From: Mesorhizobium sp. WSM3626
Lineage (GTDB): Bacteria; Pseudomonadota; Alphaproteobacteria; Rhizobiales; Rhizobiaceae
Reading direction: 5' to 3'
NCBI RefSeq assembly: GCF_000513935.1
Contig: NZ_AZUY01000016.1
Span: 1 to 64,000 of the forward strand
DNA: 64,000 bases
Shown: positions 63,446-64,000 of the stretch, piece by piece
Numbering within the stretch: position 1 is the stretch's first letter
Layout of the letters: every line of letters starts with the position of its first letter
Notes under the pieces: model-generated
What the model was told of the DNA's origin: nothing
The model's input: only the letters and a program-made list of their open reading frames with translations
Database searches by the model: none
Position numbers and translations under genes: made by a program

Positions 63446-63664
63446 CTATTCGTTGGTTCGCCCGGTCTGCCGGGGATTGACCCCGCCTTGCGGCGTGGTG
63501 TCGTTATCGACATCTCCCTTGAAAGTATTCTCGCCGTCCAGTTCCTCGTCCTCGTCGAGAAGATTGCCACCCTTGATCGTGCCCCTGGAGGAGCCAATTC
63601 CGGGATTCTGCTTCAAATCCTTGTCGGAGGGCTTGCGTGTCTTTGGGTGAATGTTGCTGCTCAT
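63446..63664 (-). CDS. Small hydrophilic conserved-type hypothetical protein
   Basis: 72 residues, MSSNIHPKTRKPSDKDLKQN and onward, strongly acidic in the middle (GGNLLDEDEELDGENTFKGD) and probably disordered. No domain recognised. A GAGG sequence precedes the ATG. It lies just upstream of the PCMT fusion gene on the same strand, with 56 nt between. Confidence 0.7.
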   Translation of the reverse strand: MSSNIHPKTRKPSDKDLKQNPGIGSSRGTIKGGNLLDEDEELDGENTFKGDVDNDTTPQGGVNPRQTGRTNE

Positions 63665-64000
63665 CGGAATGCCTCGCTGCAAGTAGCATGATGAGGCCGA
63701 TCCGCTGCACTGCCTTGAATTTGGACAGACGCGTCGACCTGATCCTCCCACGCGGGAGCTTTAGGAAGCCTTTTGCGCGAACTCTTGAACGCAGGATAAG
63801 TTCCATGCGGGGCAATCCGGCAGCAGCGAGGTTCGGCTGGTTCGCCGGCAATGAGGGGAGGCCAGGAGGATGCCGGTTCGGGTCCCTGGTCCCTATCGCG
63901 TGCCGGATCACGGCATCGCACGCTGCATCACTATAAAAGCTGAGCCCTGTGGAACATAGGACCCAGCCGTCAAATCCGCCCCTGTCTGAACCGCCCACTT
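63665..64000. other. Right-edge region without a supported gene
   Basis: 336 bases to the window end. Short overlapping frames on both strands lack Shine-Dalgarno sites and family resemblance. It presumably carries the promoter for the small hydrophilic protein and the edge of the next locus. Confidence 0.5.

Overview
The window is GC-rich, densely packed bacterial chromosome. It reads as a rhizobial alphaproteobacterium, most likely Mesorhizobium or a close relative. This is inferred from the gene families, the def/fmt/truA/dapE/dapD neighbourhood, frequent 4-nt ATGA overlaps, GTG and TTG starts, and a short rhizobial-type palindromic repeat. No database search was possible. There are no rRNA or tRNA genes, CRISPR arrays, prophage or symbiosis genes; the only mobile element is the end of an IS5-type insertion sequence at the left edge.

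Layout. 1-2.4 kb: IS5 transposase fragment, a CitMHS-type Na+/H+ antiporter and nicotinamidase pncA. 2.7-9.8 kb: a tightly overlapping six-gene operon divergent from pncA. It encodes a molybdenum hydroxylase (FAD subunit plus a fused Fe-S/Mo subunit), a 6-hydroxynicotinate-reductase-like flavo-Fe-S protein, a UPF0280 (ApbE-fold) protein, a DUF1185 protein and a MarR regulator. This is the best candidate for an under-described catabolic system: nicotinate-like heterocycle oxidation then ring reduction, with a dedicated flavin-attaching enzyme. 9.8-14.9 kb: a ribose-type sugar ABC transporter divergent from a LacI regulator, with two matching operators. 15-22 kb: inositol-monophosphatase family enzyme, luciferase-like monooxygenases, an arylamine N-acetyltransferase with an apparent one-base frameshift, an AI-2E family exporter, an AhpD-like protein and an XRE regulator.

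22-28 kb: small proteins, a SugE/Gdx exporter behind an apparent guanidine-II (mini-ykkC) riboswitch, transglutaminase-like protein, CDF transporter, GFA protein and rmuC. 27.3-38 kb: def, a toxin-antitoxin pair, fmt, GNAT, truA, dapE, a PanE-like reductase, two DUF805 genes, dapD, a LOG-family protein and a pyrimidine 5'-nucleotidase. 38-48.7 kb: diguanylate cyclase, MarR with two tiny divergent genes, an amino-acid ABC transporter/FAD oxidase cluster with Lrp regulator, phhA with its Lrp regulator, a BchE-like B12 radical-SAM protein, a RidA-like protein and argB. 48.8-64 kb: amidase, an ECF sigma/anti-sigma pair, Tat-exported MsrB, an EmrAB-type efflux system with TetR regulator and paired operators, TPR protein, engB, a CatB-like acetyltransferase, a fasciclin protein and a protein-isoaspartate methyltransferase/erythromycin-esterase fusion.

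Many regulators sit divergent to their presumed targets with visible palindromes between them (LacI, TetR and MarR cases), so several local control circuits can be proposed directly from the sequence. Where an upstream in-frame extension exists, starts were chosen by Shine-Dalgarno position and family length.
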